DNA of 64,000 nucleotides from Pseudorhodobacter antarcticus (GTDB lineage: Bacteria > Pseudomonadota > Alphaproteobacteria > Rhodobacterales > Rhodobacteraceae): assembly GCF_900110135.1 (NCBI RefSeq), contig NZ_FOCO01000008.1, positions 80,538 to 144,537 of the forward strand, in the 5' to 3' direction. Position 1 is the first letter of the stretch. Each line of letters starts with the position of its first letter. The notes under the pieces were generated by a model. That model had not been told where the DNA came from. It searched no databases and saw only the letters and a list, made by a program, of their open reading frames with translations. The position numbers were made by a program, and so were the translations under genes. Shown piece after piece: positions 43,995 through 51,970 of the stretch.

Positions 43995-44008
43995 TTTGGT
44001 ATACCAAA
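43995..44008. promoter_or_regulatory. GntR-type operator upstream of the mutarotase-tetronate operon
   Basis: TTTGGTATACCAAA is identical over 14 bp to the operator at 18570. It lies 62 bp before the TTG start of the mutarotase gene and 67 bp before the divergent DUF1624 gene. Confidence 0.8.
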
Positions 44009-44069
44009 CCACTTGTCATTCCAGCCCGACCGCGCAAAGATACCCCAAACTGCAACAGGGGCGCGCATC

Positions 44070-45035
44070 TTGACACAAATCACCCCTTTCGGGCACGCCC
44101 CCCACGGCCCCGTCCACCAAATAACCCTGCAAAACGATCACCTCACCGCGCATATCCTCACGCTCGGCGCCACCCTGCGCGACCTGCGCCTGCACGGCCA
44201 CGCCCCGCCCTTGGTCCTCGGTTTTGAAATCCTAGACCCCTACCTCACCCAACCCGGTTACTTCGGGGCCACCGTGGGCCGCTGCGCCAACCGCATCGCC
44301 CAAGGCCGCTTTATGCTCGACGGCCAGCCACACCAACTCGACATCAACAACGCCCCCAACCACCTGCACGGCGGCGCAAACGGCATTTCCACCCAAATCT
44401 GGACCATCGCGGACCACACGGAAAACACCCTCACCCTCACCCTCACCGATGCCCCAAACCCCTATCCGGGCACCCTAAACATCACCCAAACCTTCCGCCT
44501 CACCAACGCCACCCTAGACATCACCATCACCGCCACCACCGACCAACCCACCCTGTGCAACATCGCGCACCACAGCTATTTCAACCTTGGCGCACCCGAT
44601 ATCCGCGACCACACGCTCACCATCAATGCCCCCCACCACCTGCCCACGCAAAATCAAATCCCCACAGGCACCCTCACAATGCCGCGCGATTTCGACTTCC
44701 AAACCCCCCGCCGCCTGCGGGATGCCAACCCCGCGATCGACCATAATTTCTGCCTCACACCCGGCCACGCACCAAACGCGACCCTGCGATACAACGGCCT
44801 GCAAATGGACCTGCACACCGATCAGCCGGGCCTGCAAATCTATGATGCCGCCCGCATGCACACCACCGCGCCGGGTCTTGCAGGCCACCCCTACGGTCCC
44901 TATGCGGGCCTCGCGATGGAACCCCAATTCTGGCCCGATGCGATCAACCACCCAGATTGGGCGCAACCCATCCTGCGCCCCGGCCAAACCTACCGCCAAT
45001 CCACCCAATTCACCTTTATCAAAGGCACCCCATGA
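44070..45035 (+). CDS. galM: Aldose 1-epimerase (mutarotase)
   Basis: The real gene begins inside a longer open frame. The TTG at 44070, with AGGGG upstream, starts a 321-residue protein beginning TQITPFGHAPHGPVHQITL; I see no ATG in this frame near there. GalM features are ATLRDLRL, YFGATVGRCANRI, NHLHGGANG, the catalytic His in NIAHHSYFNLG, DHNF and the catalytic Glu in GLAMEPQFWPDA. Mutarotases convert sugar anomers. Here the gene overlaps ltnD (ATGA) and heads the tetronate operon, directly downstream of a GntR-type operator. A mutarotase suggests that a free sugar as well as an acid enters the pathway. Confidence 0.88.
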   Translation: MTQITPFGHAPHGPVHQITLQNDHLTAHILTLGATLRDLRLHGHAPPLVLGFEILDPYLTQPGYFGATVGRCANRIAQGRFMLDGQPHQLDINNAPNHLHGGANGISTQIWTIADHTENTLTLTLTDAPNPYPGTLNITQTFRLTNATLDITITATTDQPTLCNIAHHSYFNLGAPDIRDHTLTINAPHHLPTQNQIPTGTLTMPRDFDFQTPRRLRDANPAIDHNFCLTPGHAPNATLRYNGLQMDLHTDQPGLQIYDAARMHTTAPGLAGHPYGPYAGLAMEPQFWPDAINHPDWAQPILRPGQTYRQSTQFTFIKGTP

Positions 45036-45928
45036 TCCCCAGAACCGCCATCATCGGCCTCGGCTCTATGGGCTATGGCATCGCCGCGTCCATCCTGCGC
45101 GCAGGCCACCACGCCCACGGGTTTGACGTAAACCCCGACCAAACCGCACGGTTCGCAGCGCAGGGCGGCCAACCCGGCACGCTGGCCGAAATCACCCCCG
45201 CCCTTACCGCCGCCGTGATCGTGGTGCTGAACGCCGCACAAACCGAAACCGTGCTGTTCGGCCCCAACGGCATCGTGCCCCACATGCAGCCGGGCGCGGT
45301 CGTCATCGCCTGCGCCACCGTGCCCCCCGACTTTGCCCGCCAAATGGCCGCCCGATGTGAAACCCACGGCGTCCACTACCTCGATGCGCCCATCTCGGGC
45401 GGCTCCGCCAAGGCGGCATCCGGCAAACTTTCCGTCATGGCCTCCGGCACGCCCGCCGCCTTTGCCGCCGCCGCTCCGGTGTTGCAGGCCACCGCCGAAA
45501 CCGTGTTTGAACTGGGCGATCACGCAGGCGCAGGCTCCGCGATGAAGGCGGTCAACCAGCTACTCGCCGGCGTCCATATCGCCGCCATGGCCGAGGCGAT
45601 GACCTTTGGCATCTCCCAAGGTGTCACGCCCGAAAACTTCCTTCGCGTCATCCCAAAATGCGCAGGCACCTCATGGATGCTGGAAAATCGCGCGCCCCAT
45701 ATCGTCGCGGGCGACTATACCCCCCATTCGTCGGTCAACATCTGGCCCAAAGACCTCGGCATCGTCCTCGATATCGCGAATACCGCCAATTTCGACGCCC
45801 CCCTCACCACCGCCGCCGTGCACCAATTCCGCCTTGCCGCCGACCAAGGGCTGGGGGCAGAGGATGACGCCGCCGTGGCCAAAGTCTACGCCGCGCGTTC
45901 CAACCTCACCTTGCCGGGGGAAAAATGA
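45032..45928 (+). CDS. ltnD: L-threonate dehydrogenase LtnD
   Basis: The 298-residue protein of the beta-hydroxyacid dehydrogenase family starts in the galM stop (ATGA). The cofactor motif is IIGLGSMGYGIAASIL, the substrate-binding block LDAPISGGSAKAASGKLSVMASG, and the catalytic lysine lies in GSAMKAVNQLLAGVH. Position immediately before otnK, otnC and otnI identifies it as LtnD, which oxidises L-threonate (2-position) to 2-oxo-tetronate. The assignment depends strongly on this conserved gene order. Confidence 0.87.
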   Translation: MIPRTAIIGLGSMGYGIAASILRAGHHAHGFDVNPDQTARFAAQGGQPGTLAEITPALTAAVIVVLNAAQTETVLFGPNGIVPHMQPGAVVIACATVPPDFARQMAARCETHGVHYLDAPISGGSAKAASGKLSVMASGTPAAFAAAAPVLQATAETVFELGDHAGAGSAMKAVNQLLAGVHIAAMAEAMTFGISQGVTPENFLRVIPKCAGTSWMLENRAPHIVAGDYTPHSSVNIWPKDLGIVLDIANTANFDAPLTTAAVHQFRLAADQGLGAEDDAAVAKVYAARSNLTLPGEK

Positions 45929-47181
45929 CCACAATTTTAGGCTGCATCGCTGATGATTTCACGGGGGCCACCGACCTCGCGGGGCTGCTCGCACGCTCCG
46001 GCGTCAAGGTGAACCTGCGCATCGGCATCCCCGACACGCCCCCCACCGATACGGCAGCGTTTGAGGTGATTGCGCTAAAATCCCGCACCGCCCCGGTGGA
46101 TGATGCGGTCGCCCAAACCCGGTCCGCCCTAAAATGGCTTCAATCCGCCGGGGCCACGCGGTTTTTCTGGAAATACTGCTCCACCTTCGACAGCACGCCC
46201 ACAGGCAATATCGGCCCGGTGGCCGAGGCGTTGATGCACGATCTGGGCACCGCCCAAACCATCTACTGCCCCGCTTTCCCCGAAAACGGCCGCAGCATTT
46301 TCATGGGCAATCTGTTCGTGGGCGAAACCCCACTGTCCGAATCCCCGATGCGCGACCACCCCCTAACCCCCATGCGCGACAGCAACCTGATGCGTCTTTT
46401 GGCCCCGCAAGTCACCAAACCCGTGGGCCTCGCCAACCGCCTGACCGTGGCGCGGGGTGCCGATGCCCTGCGCGCCCGTCTGGCGGAATTGGCGACCCAA
46501 GGCATCGCCCATGTCGTCATCGACGCCGTGGCTAATGATGACCTTTACATCATCGCCGATGCTTGCCGCGACATGCCCTTAATGACAGGCGGCAGTGCTG
46601 TCGTCATGCCGCTGCCCGCCCTCTACCTCGCCGATGGTACGCTGTCTGCTGACGCGCCGCGCGCCACCACCCCCGATCTGGCCCCGCAAACCGTGCTGCT
46701 GTCCGGCAGTTGCTCCGCCATGACCCGCGCCCAAGTCACCGCCTATCCCGGCCCCAAACACCGCCTCGACCCCCTCGATCTGGCCCAAAACGGCCCCACA
46801 GCCGCCCTCGATTGGCTCAAATCCATCGACCTCACGCAAAAACCCCTATTCTACGCCACCGCCGAACCCGATGCCGTCCGCGCCGCCCAATCCCAGCTTG
46901 GCACCGCGCAAGCAGGTGAAATCGTCGAACACGCTCTGTCAAAAATCGCCACCACCGCCCGCGACTTCGGCGCACGCCGCTTCATCGTCGCAGGTGGCGA
47001 AACTTCGGGCGCTGTGACCCAATCCCTCGGCATCACCCGCCTCACCATCGGGCATGAAATCGCCCCCGGCGTCCCGTGGTGCTTTGCCACATCCGCAGGC
47101 CACCCCATCGCGATCACCCTGAAATCTGGCAATTTCGGCGCAGAAACCTTCTTCTCTGACGCAATACAGGCGCTAAAATGA
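45925..47181 (+). CDS. otnK: 3-oxo-tetronate kinase OtnK
   Basis: The 418-residue four-carbon acid sugar kinase of the DUF1537 family has an N-terminal domain starting LGCIADDFTGATDLAGLLARSG and the conserved FWKYCSTFDSTPTGNIGPVAEALM. Its C-terminal nucleotide domain contains LLSGSCSAMTRAQ and GGETSGAVTQSLGI. It phosphorylates 3-oxo-tetronate at position 4. Overlaps of four bases with ltnD and otnC show tight translational coupling. Confidence 0.93.
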   Translation: MTTILGCIADDFTGATDLAGLLARSGVKVNLRIGIPDTPPTDTAAFEVIALKSRTAPVDDAVAQTRSALKWLQSAGATRFFWKYCSTFDSTPTGNIGPVAEALMHDLGTAQTIYCPAFPENGRSIFMGNLFVGETPLSESPMRDHPLTPMRDSNLMRLLAPQVTKPVGLANRLTVARGADALRARLAELATQGIAHVVIDAVANDDLYIIADACRDMPLMTGGSAVVMPLPALYLADGTLSADAPRATTPDLAPQTVLLSGSCSAMTRAQVTAYPGPKHRLDPLDLAQNGPTAALDWLKSIDLTQKPLFYATAEPDAVRAAQSQLGTAQAGEIVEHALSKIATTARDFGARRFIVAGGETSGAVTQSLGITRLTIGHEIAPGVPWCFATSAGHPIAITLKSGNFGAETFFSDAIQALK

Positions 47182-47828
47182 CCCCCGACTCCCGCTTGCG
47201 CGAGGAAATCTGTATCCTTGCTAAATCCATGTTCGACCGTGGCCTCACCGGCGGCTCCACCGGCAACATATCTGCGCGCACGGAAAACGGTGGCCTCCTC
47301 GTCTCCCCCACCGGCAGCAGCTTTGGCCGCCTCGACCCCGCGCGCCTGTCGCATTTCGACGCCACAGGCCGCTTGATCGGCGGTGCCCCCCCCACCAAGG
47401 AAATGCCCCTGCACGCCGCCTTCTACGACACCCGCGCAAATACCGGCGCTGTCGTCCACCTCCACGCCTGCCACTCGGTCGCATGGTCCCTTATGCCGGG
47501 CGTGGACCCCGACAATTTCCTCCCCCCCCTCACCCCCTACGCCATTATGAAGCTGGGTAAGGTCAAACTCCTCCCCTTCTTTCTGCCCGGCGACCCCGCC
47601 ATCGGCACCGCCCTGCGCGGCCTCTTGGGCAAACGCGCCGCCGTCATGCTCGCCAACCACGGCCCCGTGGTCGCTGGCAAAGACGTCGACTCAGCCTGCA
47701 ACGCGATTGAGGAGCTGGAGGACACCGCCCGCCTCGCCATCCTCATGCGCGGCTATGACGCCAACATGCTGACGCCGGAGCAAGTCCAAAACATCGTCAC
47801 CAAATTCAACGTGGAATGGGATACATGA
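47178..47828 (+). CDS. otnC: 3-oxo-tetronate 4-phosphate decarboxylase OtnC
   Basis: The 216-residue class II aldolase-type protein shows its metal site as HLHACHS with a further His in LANHGPVVAG. The phosphate-binding regions are TGGSTGNIS and SPTGSSF, and the acidic catalytic residue is in TKEMPLH. It decarboxylates 3-oxo-tetronate 4-phosphate to dihydroxyacetone phosphate, which enters glycolysis. It overlaps both neighbours by four bases. Confidence 0.92.
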   Translation: MTPDSRLREEICILAKSMFDRGLTGGSTGNISARTENGGLLVSPTGSSFGRLDPARLSHFDATGRLIGGAPPTKEMPLHAAFYDTRANTGAVVHLHACHSVAWSLMPGVDPDNFLPPLTPYAIMKLGKVKLLPFFLPGDPAIGTALRGLLGKRAAVMLANHGPVVAGKDVDSACNAIEELEDTARLAILMRGYDANMLTPEQVQNIVTKFNVEWDT

Positions 47829-48595
47829 AATTTTCCGCCAACCTCGGCTTCCTCTGGTCCGACCTCCCGTTGCCACAGGCCATCCACGCCGCCCACGCCG
47901 CAGGGTTTGACGCGGTGGAATGTCACTGGCCCTACGCCACCCCCGCCGCCGACACCGCCGCCGCCCTGCACCAAACCGGCCTCAAAATGCTCGGCCTCAA
48001 CACCTCACGCGGCAACCCCGGCGAAAACGGCCTCGCCGCCCTGCCAAACCGTGAACCCGATGCCCGCGCCGCGATTGACCAAGCCATCGCTTACGCCCGC
48101 GCCATAAACACCCCAAACATCCACGTCATGGCAGGCTTCGCCACTGGCCCGCAGGCCCACGCCACATACCTCAATAACCTCCACTACGCTTGTACCAACG
48201 CATCCTCCCACGGCATCACCATCCTCGTTGAGCCCCTCAACCGCCACGATGCCCCCGGCTATTTCCTCACCACCACCACCCAAGCGGCCCAGATCATCCA
48301 AACCCTCGCCATCCCCAACCTAAAACTGATGTTCGACTGCTATCACACCGCCCGCACCGAAGGCGACGTGACCCACCGCCTCCGCGAACTCCTCCCCATC
48401 ATCGGCCATATCCAAATCGCCTCCGTCCCCGATCGCGGCACGCCGGATCACGGCGAACTCGACCACGCCCACCTCTTTCAAACCCTAAAATCCTTGGGCT
48501 ACACCGCCCCCATCGGCGCGGAATACAAACCCACCAAACCGACCGATGAAACCTTGGACTGGCTTAAATCCCTTCGCCTTGGCTCAAATACCTAA
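47825..48595 (+). CDS. otnI: 2-oxo-tetronate isomerase OtnI
   Basis: Starting at the ATG in the otnC stop, the protein has 256 residues and a hydroxypyruvate-isomerase-type TIM barrel. It begins MKFSANLGFLWSDLPLPQAIHAAHAAGFDAVECHWPY. The metal-binding glutamate is in ILVEPLNRHDAPGYFL, and later residues lie in MFDCYHTARTEGD and HIQIASVPDRGTPDHGELDH. It interconverts 2-oxo- and 3-oxo-tetronate, supplying OtnK. Its last codons (RLGSNT) and stop match the dispersed 3'-end motif at 48573. Confidence 0.9.
   Translation: MKFSANLGFLWSDLPLPQAIHAAHAAGFDAVECHWPYATPAADTAAALHQTGLKMLGLNTSRGNPGENGLAALPNREPDARAAIDQAIAYARAINTPNIHVMAGFATGPQAHATYLNNLHYACTNASSHGITILVEPLNRHDAPGYFLTTTTQAAQIIQTLAIPNLKLMFDCYHTARTEGDVTHRLRELLPIIGHIQIASVPDRGTPDHGELDHAHLFQTLKSLGYTAPIGAEYKPTKPTDETLDWLKSLRLGSNT
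48573..48593 (+). repeat. 3'-end repeat motif, copy 3 (end of otnI)
   Basis: The stretch beginning TTCGCCTTGGCTCAAATACC differs from copy 2 at only a few positions. It encodes R/L-G-S-N-T and leads into the otnI stop. Confidence 0.6.
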
Positions 48596-49686
48596 CGCGC
48601 CACCAACGCGTCCAGCCGCGCCACAACCTCGTCGCGCACCGCCCCCTCCCGCGCCTCGTCTATCAATGTCGTAAACATCGCCTCGGCGGGCACCCGCCCC
48701 GCCCCCCGCCACGACAACCCGCGCAACACCGCCTCCGCCGCCACGGGCAACACCTCAGGCACCTCTACCCCCGCCAGCTCCGCCCAAACGCGGGTCCAAC
48801 AGCGCCCCACGGACCATGGATTATACCCACCGCCCCCCAACACCAAAAATCGATCCGCCAACCCCCGCAACGCCCGCACCACGCCGATATGCGCGTTGTT
48901 CGACAGCGATAACCGCGCCAACGGGTCCTCCTCCAACGCATCCGCGCCGCATTGCAAGATCACCACATCGGGCGCGAACGCCGCCACACGCGGCACAATC
49001 AACCGCTCCAACACCAACCGCATCTCACTGTCGTTAAACCCACGCGGCACCGGCAGGTTAAAACAATTCCCGCCCCCATCATCGCCCAACAAACCCGTAA
49101 ACGGCCACCGCCGCTCCTCATGCACCGAAATCATTAACACATCCGCATCTCCGGCAAACCCCGCCTCCACCCCGTCACAATGATGCGCGTCAATATCGAC
49201 ATAGGCGATGCGCCGCACACCATTGCGCCGCAACACCTTCATCCCCAAAACAATGTCGTTCAGGTAACAAAACCCGTTGGCACGCGCCTGCAACCCGTGG
49301 TGCGTGCCGCCGCCGGGCACATACACCACGCCCCCGCCCGCCAACAATTCCGCCGCCAATATCACGCCTCCGGCGCCCGTTGCGGGCCGCCTGTACACCT
49401 CCGGGTACACCGGGTTCGCATGCGTGCCCAAATCAAACTGCGCACGGTCCTGCGCGGTCGCCTCTCCGCGCGCTTCGGCCGCCACCAGCGCCGCGATATA
49501 CGCCGGGTCATGCCACAATTGCAGCGCGGCAGGCTTGGCGCGCGGGCTGGTCATATACCGCCCCTCCAGCCACCCCATCGCCCGGCACAGGTCCATCACC
49601 GTCGATACACGCGGCACCCGCAACGGATGCCCCGCGCCATAACTGGACCCGCGATAAATCTCTGACCCAATGAACAGCGGCCCCAT
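48592..49686 (-). CDS. Histone deacetylase/AcuC/APAH-family amidohydrolase
   Basis: I use the ATG at 49686 (start GPLFIGSEIYRGSSYGAGHPLRVPR, as in AcuC-like proteins), giving 364 residues. The zinc site is visible as DIDAHHCDG and the Asp in CGADALEEDPLA. The active-site His pair is in PGGGTHHGLQ, and GGGGYNPWSVGR follows. The family removes acetyl groups from amines such as polyamines, or from acetyl-lysine. Its stop overlaps the otnI stop, tail to tail. The substrate is unknown. Confidence 0.9.
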   Translation of the reverse strand: MGPLFIGSEIYRGSSYGAGHPLRVPRVSTVMDLCRAMGWLEGRYMTSPRAKPAALQLWHDPAYIAALVAAEARGEATAQDRAQFDLGTHANPVYPEVYRRPATGAGGVILAAELLAGGGVVYVPGGGTHHGLQARANGFCYLNDIVLGMKVLRRNGVRRIAYVDIDAHHCDGVEAGFAGDADVLMISVHEERRWPFTGLLGDDGGGNCFNLPVPRGFNDSEMRLVLERLIVPRVAAFAPDVVILQCGADALEEDPLARLSLSNNAHIGVVRALRGLADRFLVLGGGGYNPWSVGRCWTRVWAELAGVEVPEVLPVAAEAVLRGLSWRGAGRVPAEAMFTTLIDEAREGAVRDEVVARLDALVAR

Positions 49687-49832
49687 AATACCCCATATTT
49701 CCGCCGATGCCCCAATGCGCAACCGACCCCTCCCTTGAAAAATTAGTGCATTTTTGCCATATGTTAACCCATAAGCCGCAAATTGGCCGCCACACCGGCA
49801 GGCCCGGCACCCTCGACACAGGCAAAATACCC

Positions 49833-50297
49833 ATGACCGATCCCACCTTCAAAACCCAAATCGGCGCACTCTGCTGGCGCTTGGGCAAAAACGGCGCCGA
49901 AATCCTCCTCATCTCCAGCCGCGACACCGGGCGCTGGGTCATCCCCAAAGGCTGGGCCATGCAAGGGCGGTCGGGGCCCGAGGCTGCCGCGATTGAAGCG
50001 TGGGAGGAGGCAGGCGTAAAGGGCACCATCGCCCCCGCCAAACTCGGCGCATTCACCTATGATAAAATCCGCAAACGCGACACGAAATTCGAATCGGCAC
50101 ACCCTTGCGTCGTCGACGTGTTCCCGCTGCAAGTCACCAAATTTGCAGGTGAATTTCCCGAACAGCGCCAGCGCCGCCGCAAATGGTTCGCCCCCGAACA
50201 CGCCGCCCGCAAAGTGGCAGAGGCTGGGTTAAAATCCCTGCTCGCCGCCTTCAAACCCCCACACGCCGCCCCCAAAGGCGATGACGCGCGGGCTTGA
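49833..50297 (+). CDS. Nudix hydrolase
   Basis: The ATG at 49833 gives 154 residues; an ATG at 49761 would add 24. The Nudix box is GWAMQGRSGPEAAAIEAWEEAGV. The helix keeps the metal-binding EAWEEAGV, but the usual Arg before the first Glu is Ile. The sequence after it (GAFTYDKIRKRDTKF, then RQRRRKWF) fits the family that hydrolyses diphosphoinositol or dinucleoside polyphosphates. The substrate is not known. The gene lies 147 bp from the divergent HDAC-family gene. Confidence 0.85.
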   Translation: MTDPTFKTQIGALCWRLGKNGAEILLISSRDTGRWVIPKGWAMQGRSGPEAAAIEAWEEAGVKGTIAPAKLGAFTYDKIRKRDTKFESAHPCVVDVFPLQVTKFAGEFPEQRQRRRKWFAPEHAARKVAEAGLKSLLAAFKPPHAAPKGDDARA

Positions 50298-50378
50298 ATC
50301 CTTGCGCAAATAGCTTAGGTAAAATCTGCGGGGTGGGTCCTCCTCCCGCAGATTTTCCTTTGCACTCAGGGCCGCCCA

Positions 50379-50819
50379 ATGATCCGCTATTCGCTGAAAT
50401 GCCAGGCCGATCACAGCTTCGACAGTTGGTTTCAATCGGCCAATGCCTTTGATGCGCTCGCAAAATCCGGCCACGTCACCTGTCCTGCCTGTGGCAGCGC
50501 CGATATTGTCAAAACCCTCATGGCCCCCGCCGTATCGCCCGCCCGCAAATCCGGCGCGCCCGCGCCAGTGCCCGCCAATCCCCTTTCCACCCCCGCCACC
50601 AAGGCTGAGGCGGCCTTGGCCGCCCTGCGCGCCGAAGTCACGGCAAACAGCGCCTATGTCGGCAAAGATTTCGCCACCCAAGCGCGTGAAATGCACGAAG
50701 GCACCAGCCCCCACCGCGCCATCCACGGCGAGGCGCGGCTGGAAGATGCCAAAAAACTGGTCGAAGATGGTATCCCCGTCATGCCCCTGCCGTTCCTGCC
50801 CCCGCGCAAAGTGAACTGA
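50379..50819 (+). CDS. DUF1178-family zinc-ribbon protein
   Basis: The 146-residue protein begins MIRYSLKCQADHSFDSWFQSANAFD and has a CPACGSADIVKTLMAPAVS segment; the cysteines at the start and in CPAC fit a zinc ribbon. The C-terminus YVGKDFATQAREMHEGTSPHRAIHGEA matches DUF1178. Members are common in alphaproteobacteria and have no known function. The gene follows the Nudix gene by 81 bp in the same direction. Confidence 0.88.
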   Translation: MIRYSLKCQADHSFDSWFQSANAFDALAKSGHVTCPACGSADIVKTLMAPAVSPARKSGAPAPVPANPLSTPATKAEAALAALRAEVTANSAYVGKDFATQAREMHEGTSPHRAIHGEARLEDAKKLVEDGIPVMPLPFLPPRKVN

Positions 50820-50838
50820 GAAAAATCCATCCCACAGC

Positions 50839-50863
50839 CGTAGGTCGGGTTTCCACCCAGACT
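50839..50863 (-). repeat. REP-like element, copy A
   Basis: On the minus strand this 25-bp sequence matches the copies at 53037 and 55645 at about 22 of 25 positions. Read that way it has a GTCTGGGT to ACCCGAC stem and ends in CTACG. Confidence 0.65.
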
Positions 50864-51008
50864 CCACCCCCATCCCCAACTCCAATCCGCCGAGGGCGAA
50901 AATATGGGCCAAACCACCCTACGCCTAAAAATCACGCCGCGGCAGGTGGTGCTGGTCGATGTTGCCAACGGCATCAACCACACCGCCACCCATCGCCCGA
51001 ACTGAACC

Positions 51009-51036
51009 AAAAAAGGGTGCGCAAAACTGCGCACCC
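51009..51036 (-). terminator. Intrinsic terminator of ubiG
   Basis: A 9-bp stem (GGGTGCGCA / TGCGCACCC) with a four-base loop is followed on the minus strand by TTTTTT. It lies about 130 bp past the ubiG stop. Confidence 0.85.
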
Positions 51037-51084
51037 CTGCCTGAAATACTGCTGTAATACCGCCGCGATACCCCTGCGATTTCG

Positions 51085-51129
51085 CGCGATCCAAACCTTA
51101 AGATTTCGTAAACAAAAAACATGAAATCG
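51085..51129 (-). repeat. 45-bp inverted repeat, left copy
   Basis: On the minus strand this sequence aligns with 52980-53023 on the plus strand at roughly 85 percent. Shared blocks are GTTTTTTGTT, TTAAG and TTTGGATCGCG. The two copies flank the ubiG-pip pair in opposite orientation. Confidence 0.7.
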
Positions 51130-51168
51130 TTTTATATCAGTATCTTAATCAAAGTATCGCGCGCGATT

Positions 51169-51909
51169 TTATGCGGGTTTCACACTCGCCGTCACATAAT
51201 TCACCGATAAATCGCGGTCCGACAGCGACCAGCTCCATTTGATCGGATTGAAAACCATCCCCTTGCGGTCCACCGGTTTCAAACCCGCTTTTTCCAGCAT
51301 CAAAAACAGCTCATCTGGCGTGATAAATTTCGACCAGTCATGCGTCCCTTTCGGCAGCCACCGCATCACCCATTCCGCCCCGATAATTCCCATCACAAAA
51401 CTTTTCGGGTTCCGGTTCAGGGTCGAACAAATCATCAATCCCCCCGATTTCAAAAGGGTCTGGCAAGCGGTCAAATACTCCTGCGGGTCGGCCACATGCT
51501 CGACCACTTCCATATTCAAAACCACGTCAAAAACCTCACCTTCCCGGGCCAAATCTTCCGCCGCGCAGTGCCGGTAATCAATTTCCAAACCCATTTGTTC
51601 GGCATGCAGCCGGGCCACCGGAATATTCCGCGCCGCCGCGTCCGCCCCGATCACAGTCGCGCCCAGCCGGGCCATTGGTTCCGACAGCAAGCCACCGCCG
51701 CAGCCGATATCCAGCAGGCGCAGCCCTTTGAACGGCGCGGGGCCAGTCAAATCCCGGCCAAATTCGGCGGCAATCTGGGTCGTGATATAATCCAGCCGGC
51801 ACGGGTTCAGCATGTGAAGTGGCTTGAATTTCCCCTGCGGGTCCCACCATTCCGCTGCCATCGCTTCAAATTTCGCGATCTCTTTGGGGTCAATCGTGTT
51901 CAAATTCAT
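51169..51909 (-). CDS. ubiG: Ubiquinone biosynthesis O-methyltransferase UbiG
   Basis: I start at the ATG at 51909, with AAGGAG upstream, giving 246 residues. The N-terminal block [37 protein letters not shown] is highly characteristic. The SAM site is [21 protein letters not shown], with [14 protein letters not shown] after it. UbiG performs both O-methylations of ubiquinone synthesis at the inner membrane. The gene is divergent from pip across 61 bp and ends before the terminator at 51036. Confidence 0.94.
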   Translation of the reverse strand: MNLNTIDPKEIAKFEAMAAEWWDPQGKFKPLHMLNPCRLDYITTQIAAEFGRDLTGPAPFKGLRLLDIGCGGGLLSEPMARLGATVIGADAAARNIPVARLHAEQMGLEIDYRHCAAEDLAREGEVFDVVLNMEVVEHVADPQEYLTACQTLLKSGGLMICSTLNRNPKSFVMGIIGAEWVMRWLPKGTHDWSKFITPDELFLMLEKAGLKPVDRKGMVFNPIKWSWSLSDRDLSVNYVTASVKPA

Positions 51910-51970
51910 CTCTCTCTCCTTGCGGTTTCGCGCCGGGACGGGCAGGCTTGGGGAAGTATATAGGACAATC

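Larger units (their letters stand above)
50820..51168. other. Intergenic region with REP-like copy, terminator and AT-rich end
   Basis: No credible gene in 349 bases. A REP-like copy lies at 50839-50863, the ubiG terminator at 51009-51036, and an inverted 45-bp repeat at 51085-51129. The last 60 bases are AT-rich. I saw no convincing DnaA box. Confidence 0.6.

Noticed and set aside
43284..44069. Long upstream extension of the mutarotase open frame
   Set aside because: It is antisense to the DUF1624 gene, rich in Pro/His/Arg, and passes through the operator at 43995.
50904..51005. Possible 33-residue peptide on the plus strand in the DUF1178-ubiG gap
   Set aside because: No ribosome binding site or homology; repeat-rich intergenic DNA explains it better.
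50820..51168. Replication origin with DnaA boxes
   Set aside because: Composition changes nearby, but no TTATNCACA-type boxes were seen and no origin-linked genes are present; kept only as a skew finding.
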